The translations under genes were made by a program, and so were the position numbers. Shown here piece by piece: positions 17,173 through 27,300 of a stretch of 51,085 nt of DNA. The stretch covers positions 1 through 51,085 of the forward strand of contig NZ_SUEO01000016.1 of NCBI RefSeq assembly GCF_004962925.1, in the 5' to 3' direction. Under the pieces are notes generated by a model. That model had not been told where the DNA came from, did no database searches, and was given only the letters and a program-made list of their open reading frames with translations. How positions within the stretch are numbered: the first letter of the stretch is position 1; every line of letters starts with the position of its first letter. Source of the stretch: Mesorhizobium sp. Lineage in GTDB: Bacteria; Pseudomonadota; Alphaproteobacteria; Rhizobiales; Rhizobiaceae.

Positions 17173-17196
17173 GTGGACCCCCCAGTGGGGGACCAC
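17173..17196. other. Strong GC hairpin
   Basis: GTGG-A-CCCCC-CAGT-GGGGG-A-CCAC forms a stem of nine pairs with one A-A mismatch. It lies 143 bases after the LuxR gene. No T-tract follows on either strand, so it may be a mobile-element end rather than a terminator. Confidence 0.45.
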
Positions 17197-17397
17197 GACC
17201 CGGCCTTTTGTATTGGAAGCAGGCCGTCTCAGATCGGTTTTCCTTAAGCGTTGTCGTCCGCTCCGAATAGCGGTGGATCAACGAATTAGATCGAGGAAAC
17301 GGCTTGAACTCAGCGCGTGATCTAATAACAAAAATGAAACATATATACAAAGCTGACGGAGTTTTACTACCATTTTGAAGTTGAGGGATTTATCAAA

Positions 17398-17676
17398 ATG
17401 GGCAAAGCAAAAATTACTTCTGGATTTTCGTTCAGCAAAGTCCGGATCGGAACGGTCGAGGGCGGAGAATCGGGGGTTCTGGTGTGGAAACGCGACCAAC
17501 TGGTGGCGGTCCTCACCCAGATCGACGAGGAAGCCTACTCGACGAAAGGCAAATGGTTTCTCGAGACGGGCTTCGGGCTGCTGAGCGGGCAGCACAAGAA
17601 TTTCGATACGATCGAGGAGGCCATAAGATGGGTGGGCAGATACACCTTCCCCGAGCCTGCTTACACTGCAGATTGA
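17398..17676 (+). CDS. Small hypothetical protein
   Basis: 92 residues with a good ribosome site (GAGGGA, about 9 bases before the ATG). The product is mixed alpha/beta, basic at the N terminus (MGKAKITSGFSFSKVRIG), and has no signal peptide, membrane segment or cysteine. I do not recognise the family. It stands alone between two LuxR-type regulators, and the upstream 60 bases are AT-rich, consistent with its own promoter. Confidence 0.55.
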   Translation: MGKAKITSGFSFSKVRIGTVEGGESGVLVWKRDQLVAVLTQIDEEAYSTKGKWFLETGFGLLSGQHKNFDTIEEAIRWVGRYTFPEPAYTAD

Positions 17677-17852
17677 GCGACCGATTCCGAGGCAGCAATT
17701 TACCCGAGTCCAAGGTCAGCTTGGCAATGCTGCCGATCGTGCCAAGACCCACAACGGAGATCCTCCGACTTTCACGATCTAAATGATTGGCAGCAACAAG
17801 TCGAACACGGCCCACCGGGATTCACCCAAGGCGGGCCGCGCTTTGCTTGGGT

Positions 17853-18632
17853 TCACTCTTCAGCCAGAGTTCCTTCCGCGAGAAGATCGTTGACCTTGTA
17901 GGCGACTTCCGTGCGGTTGGTCGCCTTCAGCTTCTTCATGATATTTCGGATGTGGACCTTCACGGTGCTTTCGCGCAGATTCAGTTCGTAGGCGATGATC
18001 TTATTCGCCTTGCCGCGCCGGAGCGCTTGCGCAACCTCGGCCTGCCTGAGCGTGAATATGCCTGTCAAAGGCTGCGTGTCGCGGCTGCCCGAATCTATCA
18101 GGTGCCGCATGGAAAGGACACTGCTTGCCGGCACGAAGATGCCTCCCGCTGCCGCAAGGTTGATCGCCTCGACACAGACATCGATGCCGACCGAGGTCGG
18201 AATGTAGCCACGTGCGCCGCATTCGAGAGCGGTCAGTATCTGCGCGAGGTCTTCGGTGTCGGCCAGGATGACCAAAGGGACTGATTTGAACTCGGACGAA
18301 ATATGACTGATCTCGTCTGCGATGCCATGATCGGTGACGTTCCGGCCGCCAAGGTTGAAGAGTATGGCTGCAAGGGGAGGGGCCGAGCCCTTCTTCATGC
18401 GCCATTCATCGATTGAACCCATGGCGGCGACCTCCATGCGGAGTTCGTGGTCCACGAGAGCCGAGGCGAGACACTCGCGGTCTAGGGCCCTTCCGTCCAG
18501 GATGAGGAGGCATTCCTTGCCTGGTTGTCCGCGGACGCTTTCCGTTCCGCTGCACGGAACTCCTGACCGATCGGCCGAAGCGGAATTATGCAGTCCTGCT
18601 GTGGAACCCATACCGATACCACTCCTTCCCAT
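17853..18632 (-). CDS. LuxR-family regulator with a degenerate receiver domain
   Basis: 259 residues; GAGGCGG precedes the ATG. After a variable 38-residue leader, a receiver-like domain follows (about 40-165). The expected phosphoacceptor Asp reads Asn (AAILFNLGG) and the conserved Lys reads Thr (RGYIPTSVG), so phosphorylation-independent control is likely. The C-terminal LuxR HTH is intact (LRQAEVAQALRRGKANKIIAYELNLRESTVKVHIRNIMKKLKATNRTEVAYKV). The target is unknown. Rhizobiales carry several such orphan regulators. Confidence 0.82.
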   Translation of the reverse strand: MGRSGIGMGSTAGLHNSASADRSGVPCSGTESVRGQPGKECLLILDGRALDRECLASALVDHELRMEVAAMGSIDEWRMKKGSAPPLAAILFNLGGRNVTDHGIADEISHISSEFKSVPLVILADTEDLAQILTALECGARGYIPTSVGIDVCVEAINLAAAGGIFVPASSVLSMRHLIDSGSRDTQPLTGIFTLRQAEVAQALRRGKANKIIAYELNLRESTVKVHIRNIMKKLKATNRTEVAYKVNDLLAEGTLAEE

Positions 18633-19376
18633 ACAGCCGCCTCGCGGCGACTGATTAGTCTCCTCGTTTCCAGCATTTGAAAGTTTGATTCCCAGCCCTT
18701 ATGAGAGCTTAAGGCTCGATGCCCCGCTTTGAGTCTCTAGCAGTTCTTCGCTCCCCCTCTCAGCGAGAACAGCTTGGGCAGTGTAAGGTCTATTTATAAG
18801 CAGTCTCTAACATAGGTTGTTTTTTCGGTAATTTCGCCGCAAACGGACGCCAAGCTAGAACCCCAGGGCGCGGGAATCTGCCTGAAGACGCAGGGATGGG
18901 ATGGCTTAGTCATCTCAAGCCGCTGGCAGTCGAACGACCATCGGGTAGTGCCTGCGGCGATTGCAGCGATAGACGAGGATTCCTTAAGGTGGTGGTTGGC
19001 ATGGTCAGGTCGCAGCGCTTTGATATCGGTTGCCCAACGCTTAGGTGCTAGAACACCCGGTGGATCTGCCGCGGTATGTGAAGCACCTGTACTTATTCGG
19101 CAGCACGCTCTCGTCGCGCGATAGGCCTGTCGCCGTCGGTCATGATGATCGGGCCTTTTTGCCTATTGCTCAACACGAACGAGGTTGAGTTCCGCTCGGC
19201 CCGTCCTTCGCCGCAAGCCGGATGCGAATACCGTGTGGTCGAGATATACCATGGCCCCGCCAGGCCGCGCACGACCAGTCGTCCGGAAGAATTGGCTGGA
19301 ACTGTTCCGGCGACGGCGAAGGTTCCAGCGGAAAATTTGCTGATGGCTCATGCGCTGCCGCTCTAGGAGATGGCCG
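18633..19376. other. Intergenic region without a supported gene
   Basis: About 740 bases between two divergently placed regulators' outer ends. Short ORFs cross it, the best being 19142-19366, but none has a ribosome site or recognisable domain. It could be eroded mobile DNA. Confidence 0.4.
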
Positions 19377-20081
19377 CTACCTGAGATACTCGTTGTCAAA
19401 TCCGGCTATTTCGACCAGCTTCTTGCGGTTGATCACCTGTACATGGCCCGCCTTGAAAGAGACGAGATCGGCCTTGCGGAGTTCGCTCAACGTTCGGTTG
19501 ACGTGAACGGTGGTCATTCCAAGAATGTCGGCCAGTTCATATTGCGTAAGGGGACACTCATATCTCCCATGGGCCGACAAGCCAACCACGGAGAGCCTCT
19601 CCTCCAACTCGAGCAGGAAATGGGCGGTGCGGCTCATCGCGTTCCGCCGCCCGGTATTCATGAGATGTTCGGCAAGGATGGCGTTCAGGCGGGCCAGGGA
19701 GCAAGCGATCTTCTTCCCAAGGCTGCCTTCCGACAAGATGGCCTCGATCAGTTCCTTACTGGAAATTTCATAAACAGTTAGTTCGGTTATGGACGCCAGC
19801 GATGCTAAACGTGGTCCGTTCACAGAACGGAAACCGACAATGTCCCCCGTGAGGGGAGTGTCAATGATCTGCCGTTCTCCGTCCGGTAGCCCGTGGTAAA
19901 GGATGGCCCAACCCGATTTTACGATGAATATCTCATCGTTATCGTCATCCTGGCGGCCTATCACCGAATGGGGTTTGTAGATTTTTGCGGTAACACCGAG
20001 AAAATCGTTGTTCCCCCAATCCTTCGTCGACAATGTCCCCCCTATGGGATGCGAGCGCATGAACTGCCATAGTGTCCGCAT
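19377..20081 (-). CDS. Crp/Fnr-family transcriptional regulator
   Basis: About 234 residues from the ATG at 20081 (track start TTG). The N-terminal cyclic-nucleotide-binding beta-barrel includes VIGRQDDDNDEIFIVKSGWAILYHGLPDGERQI and LTGDIVGF. A long helix follows, then a winged HTH of the HTH_Crp_2 type (PLTQYELADILGMTTVHVNRTLSELRKADLVSFK). No FNR-type cysteines are present at the N terminus, so it is not an oxygen-sensing Fe-S protein. Many Rhizobiales have large groups of these regulators. No target is evident. Confidence 0.88.
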   Translation of the reverse strand: MRTLWQFMRSHPIGGTLSTKDWGNNDFLGVTAKIYKPHSVIGRQDDDNDEIFIVKSGWAILYHGLPDGERQIIDTPLTGDIVGFRSVNGPRLASLASITELTVYEISSKELIEAILSEGSLGKKIACSLARLNAILAEHLMNTGRRNAMSRTAHFLLELEERLSVVGLSAHGRYECPLTQYELADILGMTTVHVNRTLSELRKADLVSFKAGHVQVINRKKLVEIAGFDNEYLR

Positions 20082-20467
20082 GAAGAATCGCAAGCTTGCT
20101 TCTATTTCCGCACAACTACAATAATTGTCCCCGGACGAGTTCGACAGAACGACCTCCTACCGTAGGGGCAGGCTGGCCTACTGTCCTCGTCTGTTTGAAT
20201 GAGGCAAATTGCGCTTAAATCAAGGTGTTGCAGGCATCAGGCGGTTAAGTATCCCGGCTTGTCTCGGGACACTCGCTCTTTGCTCGCTCGGCGGCGTGGC
20301 GGTTGCCGGCGCACTAGATGCGGCCAATAATATGCCGTTCTATACCGATGTCATCATGAAACGCTGAAGCCGATGCCTGAGTTCAAGACAGTGTTCATGG
20401 CAATGCTGCAAGAAAAGGGCCGGCTGACACAACCCCTCGACGGGCCGCGAAGTAGCAGGATCTATCA
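20082..20467. other. Intergenic region without a supported gene
   Basis: This stretch of about 390 bases lies downstream of the YcaO-TfuA operon. I looked for a short precursor peptide on both strands and found no convincing ribosome site plus ORF. The plus-strand ORF at 20373 is not convincing. Confidence 0.4.
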
Positions 20468-21142
20468 CTACTCAGTCAGCCTGCCGCTGCGGTGCCCGAG
20501 CGCCTGCTTCGCAGCATACATGGTCGGCGAGCGCTTGCCGGGAAGGTTAGCCTCAAGAACAAGTTGTTCGACAAAACCCTGGTTCATTTCGAACTCGACG
20601 CATTGGTCAAGCTTATCGACAATCCAGACCCTGTAATAGTCTTTCTTAAGATCATATCCGGAATCATCGCTGGGTATCTTTAGCGGAGGCGCCGGTATCA
20701 ACATAATCTTTGGTTTTGGCAGATCGTATGTGTGTCCCTCATACGCGTATCCAAAAATTATTCCAGAGCTAAATTTCTTCGCATTTATCTTTTTTTTTGG
20801 ATCTATGTCGATTGCGCTTAACATCAGCATATAATTATCAAATATAGATTTAATAAAAACGTAAGAGCTGTCTGGCTTATTGTCTCCTTGATTGTCAAAC
20901 ATGGTTCTTATCAATTTTAGCAACTCGTCATCATTATTGTCAGGAGCGCTTTCTGCCAATTTTGAAAAAGTTATGGCGTACTGGCCCTCTTTTACAATAG
21001 TGTTTATATCGCCAAATTCATTTTTGTCTTCTGGCTTTGGTAGTCCAGGAACCCCGTAGAGCCGCACCTGCGTTGCATTGAATGCTCCGTGCACATCGGT
21101 CGTCGCAGTCGTATATGTGGGACGGTGATAGTCGTCGCTCAT
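20468..21142 (-). CDS. Hypothetical protein, last gene of the YcaO-TfuA operon
   Basis: 224 residues from the ATG at 21142, which has a very strong ribosome site (GAGGAGG, 7 bases upstream), so this start is preferred over the track's. The gene is distinctly richer in AT than its neighbours in its central part. It has no signal peptide or membrane segment and one cysteine. The N terminus is polar (MSDDYHRPTYTTATTDVHG), with a proline-rich stretch near the middle (PKPKIMLIPAPPLKIPSDD). I do not recognise it. It follows the metallopeptidase by 28 bases. It could be the substrate of the YcaO-TfuA pair or of the peptidase, but this is only positional. Confidence 0.7.
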   Translation of the reverse strand: MSDDYHRPTYTTATTDVHGAFNATQVRLYGVPGLPKPEDKNEFGDINTIVKEGQYAITFSKLAESAPDNNDDELLKLIRTMFDNQGDNKPDSSYVFIKSIFDNYMLMLSAIDIDPKKKINAKKFSSGIIFGYAYEGHTYDLPKPKIMLIPAPPLKIPSDDSGYDLKKDYYRVWIVDKLDQCVEFEMNQGFVEQLVLEANLPGKRSPTMYAAKQALGHRSGRLTE

Positions 21143-21170
21143 GTTGGTCCTCCTCACTTTGACATTCAGT

Positions 21171-22370
21171 TCATGAGATTTCTCGCCACCTGAAATTTTC
21201 CTCGAACTTAGCGCCCAGCGCCGGCGCGATGCGACCGCCAGCTTCGGTTACGGCAATCGCGGCATTCTCAAATGTCAGATCGTCAGCTTCGAGGCTGGAC
21301 CAGGTCCGGGCGAGGGCCAGCGCCACATCGTCACGCGCCCGGGTAAGCGCGCTCTTGAACAGGAACGGCCTGGCACGGAAGGCCAGCGCCGTGAAATCCG
21401 AGATGCGGTGCATGGCGGCCTCGTCGATATCCCTGATGTCGATATCGAGAAGCCGTTCGTCGGCTAGTCCATCACCCACGAGATTCGCGTGGTAGGTGTC
21501 TACGATCGTATCGAATACCGCCCCAGTGAAGGGCCGCGACCTGTCATGGATTTCGTCGGAGACTTCAGACATGCGGCGCGAATTGCTGGCGAGGCGAATC
21601 TGCCGGTCGCCGATCAGTTCGGCAATGCGGTTGAGCTCGTTCATGACGAGGAGGTTGCCGTTGCAGTGGCGCAGCAGCCGGTCGAGACCGCTGTCGAAAT
21701 GCAGGAAGGACAGAAGCGACGTTATGTCGGCGCTCGCCTCATGGAACGACGCGAAGTCGCCGGTCTTCAATCCATTTGCCGGCACCCCAAAAAGGGAAAA
21801 CAGAATCGCATGGCCGACCTCGTGCGCAATCGTATCGAAGTTGAGGGCATAGGGATAATTTCGACCGTCGGGCGCCCTGTCCGCGCCGAGTTCCAGATAA
21901 CCGTAGCCAGACTGGGCGTTGTTCCAGTCGACCCACGGAATGATCTCCAGCCGCTCATAGGTTTCGGCGAAGTACCAGGTAATCGGCCGCCCAAGGTAGC
22001 TTTCCCAGATGTCCAGGACCCGGCTGACTGCCCCGAAGGCGTGTGCCGCCAGGAACTGACGTGAATTCAATGAAATCTGGTCGAAGTGACCGTCGTAGGC
22101 GGGTTCCGCCGGCGGGAAGACCTCGCCAACGAAGGGCGGCAGATAGGGATACTCGTAAGGTTCCTTGTCGAGGAGCGGATCGCGGACATAGATGCGATGG
22201 TCCTCCGGACCGGGGCGTAACCGGCCCGGCGGGGTCGATATCCAGACGGTCTCGGGCGTGCCGTAATCGGCAAGGTGGGGCACCTGCGGAAATAGCAGGA
22301 AGCGCGTGCCGACGGAGCGACTTTCGTCGTTGGATCGATCGAGCGTTCCTAGTAGCTCAGCCCCTCTCAT
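21171..22370 (-). CDS. Zinc metallopeptidase (gluzincin-type, HExxH + EASAD)
   Basis: 399 residues. The zinc-binding HExxH is IAHEVGHAIL (His183, Glu184, His187), and the third ligand fits FHEASADITSL (Glu211), the arrangement of M4/M36-type gluzincins. There is no signal peptide, so a cytoplasmic location is likely, which is unusual for that clan. No ribosome site is visible before the ATG. It lies 64 bases after tfuA and 28 before the hypothetical gene. A leader or maturation peptidase for a YcaO-modified peptide is a reasonable guess. Confidence 0.82.
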   Translation of the reverse strand: MRGAELLGTLDRSNDESRSVGTRFLLFPQVPHLADYGTPETVWISTPPGRLRPGPEDHRIYVRDPLLDKEPYEYPYLPPFVGEVFPPAEPAYDGHFDQISLNSRQFLAAHAFGAVSRVLDIWESYLGRPITWYFAETYERLEIIPWVDWNNAQSGYGYLELGADRAPDGRNYPYALNFDTIAHEVGHAILFSLFGVPANGLKTGDFASFHEASADITSLLSFLHFDSGLDRLLRHCNGNLLVMNELNRIAELIGDRQIRLASNSRRMSEVSDEIHDRSRPFTGAVFDTIVDTYHANLVGDGLADERLLDIDIRDIDEAAMHRISDFTALAFRARPFLFKSALTRARDDVALALARTWSSLEADDLTFENAAIAVTEAGGRIAPALGAKFEENFRWREIS

Positions 22371-22434
22371 TTTAATACATTAGCAAAATCTTACGTATTG
22401 TAAATTGAGATTGAGAATTCTCGCCCTGATGCTT

Positions 22435-23175
22435 TCAAATCTCTAACCCGGCTTCGTCGAGATCCTTAAAGAAAGCCGCCGTCAATTGGAAATCTGGCAG
22501 GGGTGCGGGCTCCTTGAATAAACCGTGATGCAATAGCCGAAGTGCATCACGCGCATCCTGCTTCTTTTGCTGAACGAAAGTTGCGGCGAGGATCTCCTGA
22601 TATTTCTCGACAACGAGATCACCTTCGCATGACAAGGCGTCAACGACGATGCGGGCGAGCGTGCGCTCGCGAAAATTGAGAGCTTGCGCGGCGCGCTCCA
22701 GGCTGGTTCGGTATTCAGCCGAAATGATGCCTCGACGGCAGGCCCCGCGAACCGTCATGCGAAGATCGATCAGCGCGTGGGTTATGGACGCGGAGTTTAC
22801 CTCCCATGGTCCGTGCAGCACGGCCACTGCATCGTCAGGCGCAAACGCAAAACGACGATACCACCGGTAGATGAGCCCCACTCCCTGCATGTATGGAAAA
22901 AGTTCCGCAGCGCGAAGAGCCCCCATGCTCGCTGCGCCTATTACCGGAACACCTTTCGCTATTGCCCAAAGGATTTCCTTGTGCCTGACCGCCGGCTCCG
23001 ACTGAAAGCCGCCGTCAATGATGACTATCGCACTCGGATCAAAATGCTGCACAGCCGCAATGATCGAACCCTGCACAGCCGGCGGAAGGCAGATCGCCTC
23101 CACCACTTCCAGCACTTCGCCCTGTGACAGGGTGGGACCGGCGAAGACCAGCTTGGGACGCATATGCCTAGCCAT
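22435..23175 (-). CDS. tfuA: TfuA-like protein
   Basis: 246 residues with the TfuA core: KLVFAGPTLSQGEV, DPSAIVIIDGGFQSEPAVRHKEILWAIAKGVPVIGAASMGALRAAEL and the following GVGLIYRWYRR...AVLHGP. TfuA proteins pair with YcaO enzymes. Such pairs act in trifolitoxin biosynthesis and in backbone thioamidation, where TfuA is thought to deliver sulfur or recruit the sulfur donor. The gene overlaps the end of the YcaO gene by 8 bases, indicating translational coupling. A second possible ATG lies five codons in. Confidence 0.92.
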   Translation of the reverse strand: MARHMRPKLVFAGPTLSQGEVLEVVEAICLPPAVQGSIIAAVQHFDPSAIVIIDGGFQSEPAVRHKEILWAIAKGVPVIGAASMGALRAAELFPYMQGVGLIYRWYRRFAFAPDDAVAVLHGPWEVNSASITHALIDLRMTVRGACRRGIISAEYRTSLERAAQALNFRERTLARIVVDALSCEGDLVVEKYQEILAATFVQQKKQDARDALRLLHHGLFKEPAPLPDFQLTAAFFKDLDEAGLEI

Positions 23176-24325
23176 GCAACAGCGGCGTTAAGGCTGGTAT
23201 GACGATCCTGACGACCGACAGGTCGCCGAGCGGTCTCGTATCGAGCTGAATCATGTACACTGTATCGATTCCTGCGCCCTCGATCTGTGCGAGAAGAGCG
23301 GACATCCTATTTCCCGCGCTGGTGTAATTCTGCCCGGCAATCGCATGGAAATGTACGTCACGAGGGCCGTCGGACAGGAGACGTCGGTGCGCCGCAATTT
23401 TTTGCCAGTCGGGATATTTTGGATAGGACGCACGCGTCAGGTCATCACGGGCGCCGGAGATCGCCGTCAGTCGCGACTGCGCCGCCTCGTAGATTGCGTG
23501 AACGATCGCGGACGCGGCATCGAAACCTGCAGCCGAGCCCTCTGCCGGATGGTGAAGAATTGCAGTTTCCGGCGGCCGATCCTCCATGAGATGGCACCAG
23601 ATCACCGGTAGTCCCAGCGGTGAGGGGGCGTGCCAAAGCCCCACCAGCAGGCCTTTGGCTTCCAGGCTTTCGAGAAGGCTCGCAACTGTCGGATGGTCGA
23701 TCGTTCTCGGGTCAATTCGACGGCGCTGGAAAAAGCCATGGATTCGCTCCGCCCGCGTGAGTGCGTCGCGCTCGATGCATTCCATTATCCCGTGCAGGAT
23801 AGAGTCCGTTTCCTCGAAGGAGGCCGCCAGGCCGGACGTCGATGAAGCGAAGATTTCCTCATGGGGCCGCGGCGGGAACACGTAGGCAGTGTGTACAAGC
23901 TCGAATGGGACCCAATCCTGCAGACCACCCTTGAGGATATTCTCGGCATGAATCCAAGCAATCTTCCTGCTGCGCCAGCCCGGGTCGACACCAGGCTGGA
24001 GATGGGCTTCGAATCTTTCAGGAGGAATATTCAGGGAGTCTGCGGAGGCCGCGATGGGGTCGTAGTGCGCCAAGCGCTCGGCAAAGTAGGACTCTGCGGC
24101 CTCGAGAATGGCCGATACCGCAGCTTCGGTTCTGGTCGGCCCCTTGCCTTGCGAAACGGAATTTAAAAGGGAGAAAGGCCTGACCGCCTGAACCACGGGT
24201 ATGTCGAGCACGTCGAGACCTGTGATGTCTGCAATCCGTGTGATGCCCAAGAGCTCGCGCATCGTCATTAGCCGCATGAGTGCTTCGCGCGGCTGCGGAC
24301 CCGAGCGCTCGTATCGTTCCAGCAT
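23168..24325 (-). CDS. YcaO-domain protein
   Basis: 385 residues. YcaO enzymes activate a backbone amide oxygen with ATP to form azolines, thioamides or amidines. ATP-site motifs are SVSQGKGPTRTEAAVSAILEAAESYFAE (about 57-85) and ILHGIMECIERDALTRA (about 176-192). The C terminus (TPLLHG) lacks the proline-rich end of classical azole-forming YcaOs, which fits the TfuA-type branch. No fused E1-like or RRE domain is visible. The ATG has AGGGAG upstream. It is second in an operon after the cyclase-ATPase gene (30-base gap). Confidence 0.92.
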   Translation of the reverse strand: MLERYERSGPQPREALMRLMTMRELLGITRIADITGLDVLDIPVVQAVRPFSLLNSVSQGKGPTRTEAAVSAILEAAESYFAERLAHYDPIAASADSLNIPPERFEAHLQPGVDPGWRSRKIAWIHAENILKGGLQDWVPFELVHTAYVFPPRPHEEIFASSTSGLAASFEETDSILHGIMECIERDALTRAERIHGFFQRRRIDPRTIDHPTVASLLESLEAKGLLVGLWHAPSPLGLPVIWCHLMEDRPPETAILHHPAEGSAAGFDAASAIVHAIYEAAQSRLTAISGARDDLTRASYPKYPDWQKIAAHRRLLSDGPRDVHFHAIAGQNYTSAGNRMSALLAQIEGAGIDTVYMIQLDTRPLGDLSVVRIVIPALTPLLHG

Positions 24326-24355
24326 GGAGGCTCCCTGATGTCCCAGCCGCGCGGG

Positions 24356-27300
24356 CTAGTGGCGCAGGCTCGGTTCTCGATTGACGAACAGCGCCGCGCC
24401 TTGCTCGATGGCGGATTTCGCCAGGTCGACGCGACTGCTGTACTGCCGGGATAGTTCCTCTGATACGCCCCATGTCCTGAGCATCTCGTATGCATTGACC
24501 AGGATTGGCACCGCGTTTTGCTCATCAGCGGTAGCCAGGCTTTTGGAGAGCGCGGCAACAACATCCGTGCCTGAGGAACCTGTAAGTAGGAGGAGATGGG
24601 CCTTTCGCCGATAGAGTTCGGCGAGCCAAGAAAGACTGCCACCTGCTTCGGCTTCCGCAACAGCGGAAGAGACAAGCGCAAGGGCCTCTTCAGTCTCGCC
24701 TGTCCGGGCCAGAAGCTCCGCCAGCATGCCGTAGTAGACAGGATAGTCTTCCGGCGTCTGGAGTTCGCCGTGGATCGCGAGACCCTCCTTGATCTGGTCC
24801 CTGCCTTGCTCTACCCGAGCAGCATTTCCTTCGCACCAGCCTTCGAGAATTTGTGCCAAGGCGGCAAGGGAGGGCAGATGGTGGCGCTTCGTCAATTCGC
24901 GGATATCGGCGATGACCCCCCGGAGCGCCGAGAAATCGCGGCGATAGCAATCAAGCATCGCTTCGTTGATATAGACATGGGCGATACTCCCAACATGCGC
25001 CGTTTGCATTGCCCAGCGCCTGGCTTCAGCCAACGACCGAACCGCGCTTGCGGCCCGGCCGGTAAACCATTGAGAGAGACCCCTGTGCGACAGGCCGCAG
25101 ACCCTGGCGTCATGGCCGCCGAACAGAGTGGCATTCCCTGGCCTTTGGCCCGTCCCATAGAGCGCAAGTCCTTCGTCGACCGCCGCGATGCAGTTCTTGT
25201 GATGTCCAAGATTGAATTCGATTGCCCAAACGCAGTGTCTGGCCTGAAACTGCACTTCGGGGTCGTCGACATCCCTCAGGTCGGTGAGGACGGTCCGTGC
25301 GCGTTCCCCGTCGATGGTGGAGTCGGTGAACCACCAACCCCAGTAGATCGGAAACCACTTCGCACGCTCGGCGAGTGGCCGGCGCCTGGCGATCTCTACC
25401 CCGTCCTCGTAAAGTTTGCGGGCCGGCAGCGAGTTTGGACCTTCCGTGGCTGTAAGTATCGGCCCGAGCGGCATCATCGCGGCGAGGCGCAAAACATCCT
25501 GCTTGTCCGGCCTTCTCACTCGCTGGCAAAGGGTCATGGCATGGTCGAGAATCTGTCTCGCCTCAGCCATTGCAGAGCGGACGTAACTTTCCCGGCCGGC
25601 TGCGATGAACTGATCGATCGCTTCCTCGATAAGGCCAGCGCGTTCAGCATGTTCTGCCAGTTCAGCCGTACCCAGCCACGGGGCCAGATTTCGGTCGCAG
25701 CCGACAGCGGAGAAAAGCGACTGATGGAGGGCCTGCCGTCTCCTCCGCAGCAATGCATTGTAGATTGTCTCCCGGATCAGGGCATGACGAAATCCATAGT
25801 CGGGCTCGCCGGAAGGCCTGACCCGGATCAGGAATCCCGCCTCGATGAGGGTGTCCAGTGCATTCCCGATCGTCTCGTCACTGTATTCCGGCAACAGCTT
25901 CTGGAGCAATTCCAGATTGAAACGATTGCCGGCGACGGCGGCCGCTCGTGCCACATCCTTTGCAGGGCCCAAGGCTTCCAGCCTGGCTTGAAGGATGCCT
26001 TCAAACACCGATATTCGGCTTGATGAGCCGGCTGGCGCAATGCGATCCGTTATGGAGGCTGCATTCTCGGCGATCCATTGGCAGATTTCCTCGATGAAAA
26101 GAGGCACGCCCCCGGTTACCTCCTCCACCATGCTAATGAGTTCCGAATGCGCGGCTGACCCGATTTCCGGCCGCATGGCCATGATCGCCTGTCGCGTTTC
26201 CTCGCGATCGAGCGGCTTCAGAGTAATATGCGGCAAGTCCCGGAACCCTGAATAAGTCCCAGGTCGCGCAGTCATTATGAGAAGCACGGGCACCCTATGG
26301 ATGAAGAGTGCAAGTTCCGCCAGCAATTGCCTCGACGTGAGGTCGATCCAATGTATGTCTTCGACAACCAGGATGAGTGGTCCGCGTTCGCATATGGCTT
26401 CTATGCTTTTGCGAACTGCCCAGGCGGCTTTCTCCCGGATGACCTTGAGATCAGCCTCCTTCAGAGCGGGATTCGACCCTTCAGCCCCAAGTAGAAACGA
26501 GAAGATGTCGACCACTTCGTCATCGTGAACGCTTTGATTTGCGAAGACCTCCGCTACGTCTGAAGTCTCCAGCCGACCCTCTTTGCCAGCCAGGTCACTC
26601 CGAACATTTTGCAGCAGAGGATAAAGGGCCGAGTGGGAGCCGCCGGGCTGACATTGGAAAAGCAGCAATTTTGCCCGCTGAAAGCGTGTCCTCTTGCGGA
26701 CTTCATAAAGCAGGCGAGACTTGCCGATACCGGCCTCACCCTGAACTAAAATGACGCCGCCCTTGCCGGCGACGGCATCATGCCAACATGCGGCGATGGT
26801 GGCCAGTTCGTCCCCACGGCCTATAAACGTATTGTTCAAGCGCCCGAAGGCGAAGAAGCGGTCAACGTCCCGCTTGTGGCTGATGGCACGCCAAGTCCGC
26901 TCCGGCTCCGCGAAACCCTTAATAACGTGAATGCCACGAAAACTGAAAACGTGGGACCGCCGCGCCAGATTTCGGGTCTCATCGGACACTAATATTGCAT
27001 CCGGCTGAGCCATAGCCTGGAGCCGCGTCGCCATGGCCAAAGCAGGGCCCGTGACACTGGCATGCGCCGGGTCACCGCCGTCCCCGTGAACGAGGGTCAT
27101 GGATGTGGCAATCCCGACCCGAACATGTAGGTCCGTATGGTCCTTCTCCAGCCCGACCCGCTTGCACGCTTCAATGATTTCGAGTCCTGCCCGGATCGCT
27201 TGCGAAGCCGCGTCCTTTGCCTCCATCTCTGCCGGAAAAAGTGCGACACCGCCGTCGCCGGCCTCGCTGTCGACAACGCCCGAGCACGATGAGATTGCCT

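Noticed and set aside
18633-19376. Possible transposase or conjugation-gene remnant
   Set aside because: Short conserved-looking words could not be assigned to any transposase or Tra protein, and no terminal inverted repeats were seen.
20082-22434. Short precursor peptide for YcaO-TfuA
   Set aside because: Gaps between operon genes (28 and 64 bases) are too small and the downstream spacer shows no ORF with a ribosome site.
24596-26023. 475-codon plus-strand ORF
   Set aside because: It is antisense to the cyclase-ATPase gene; composition and lack of any motif mark it as a shadow.
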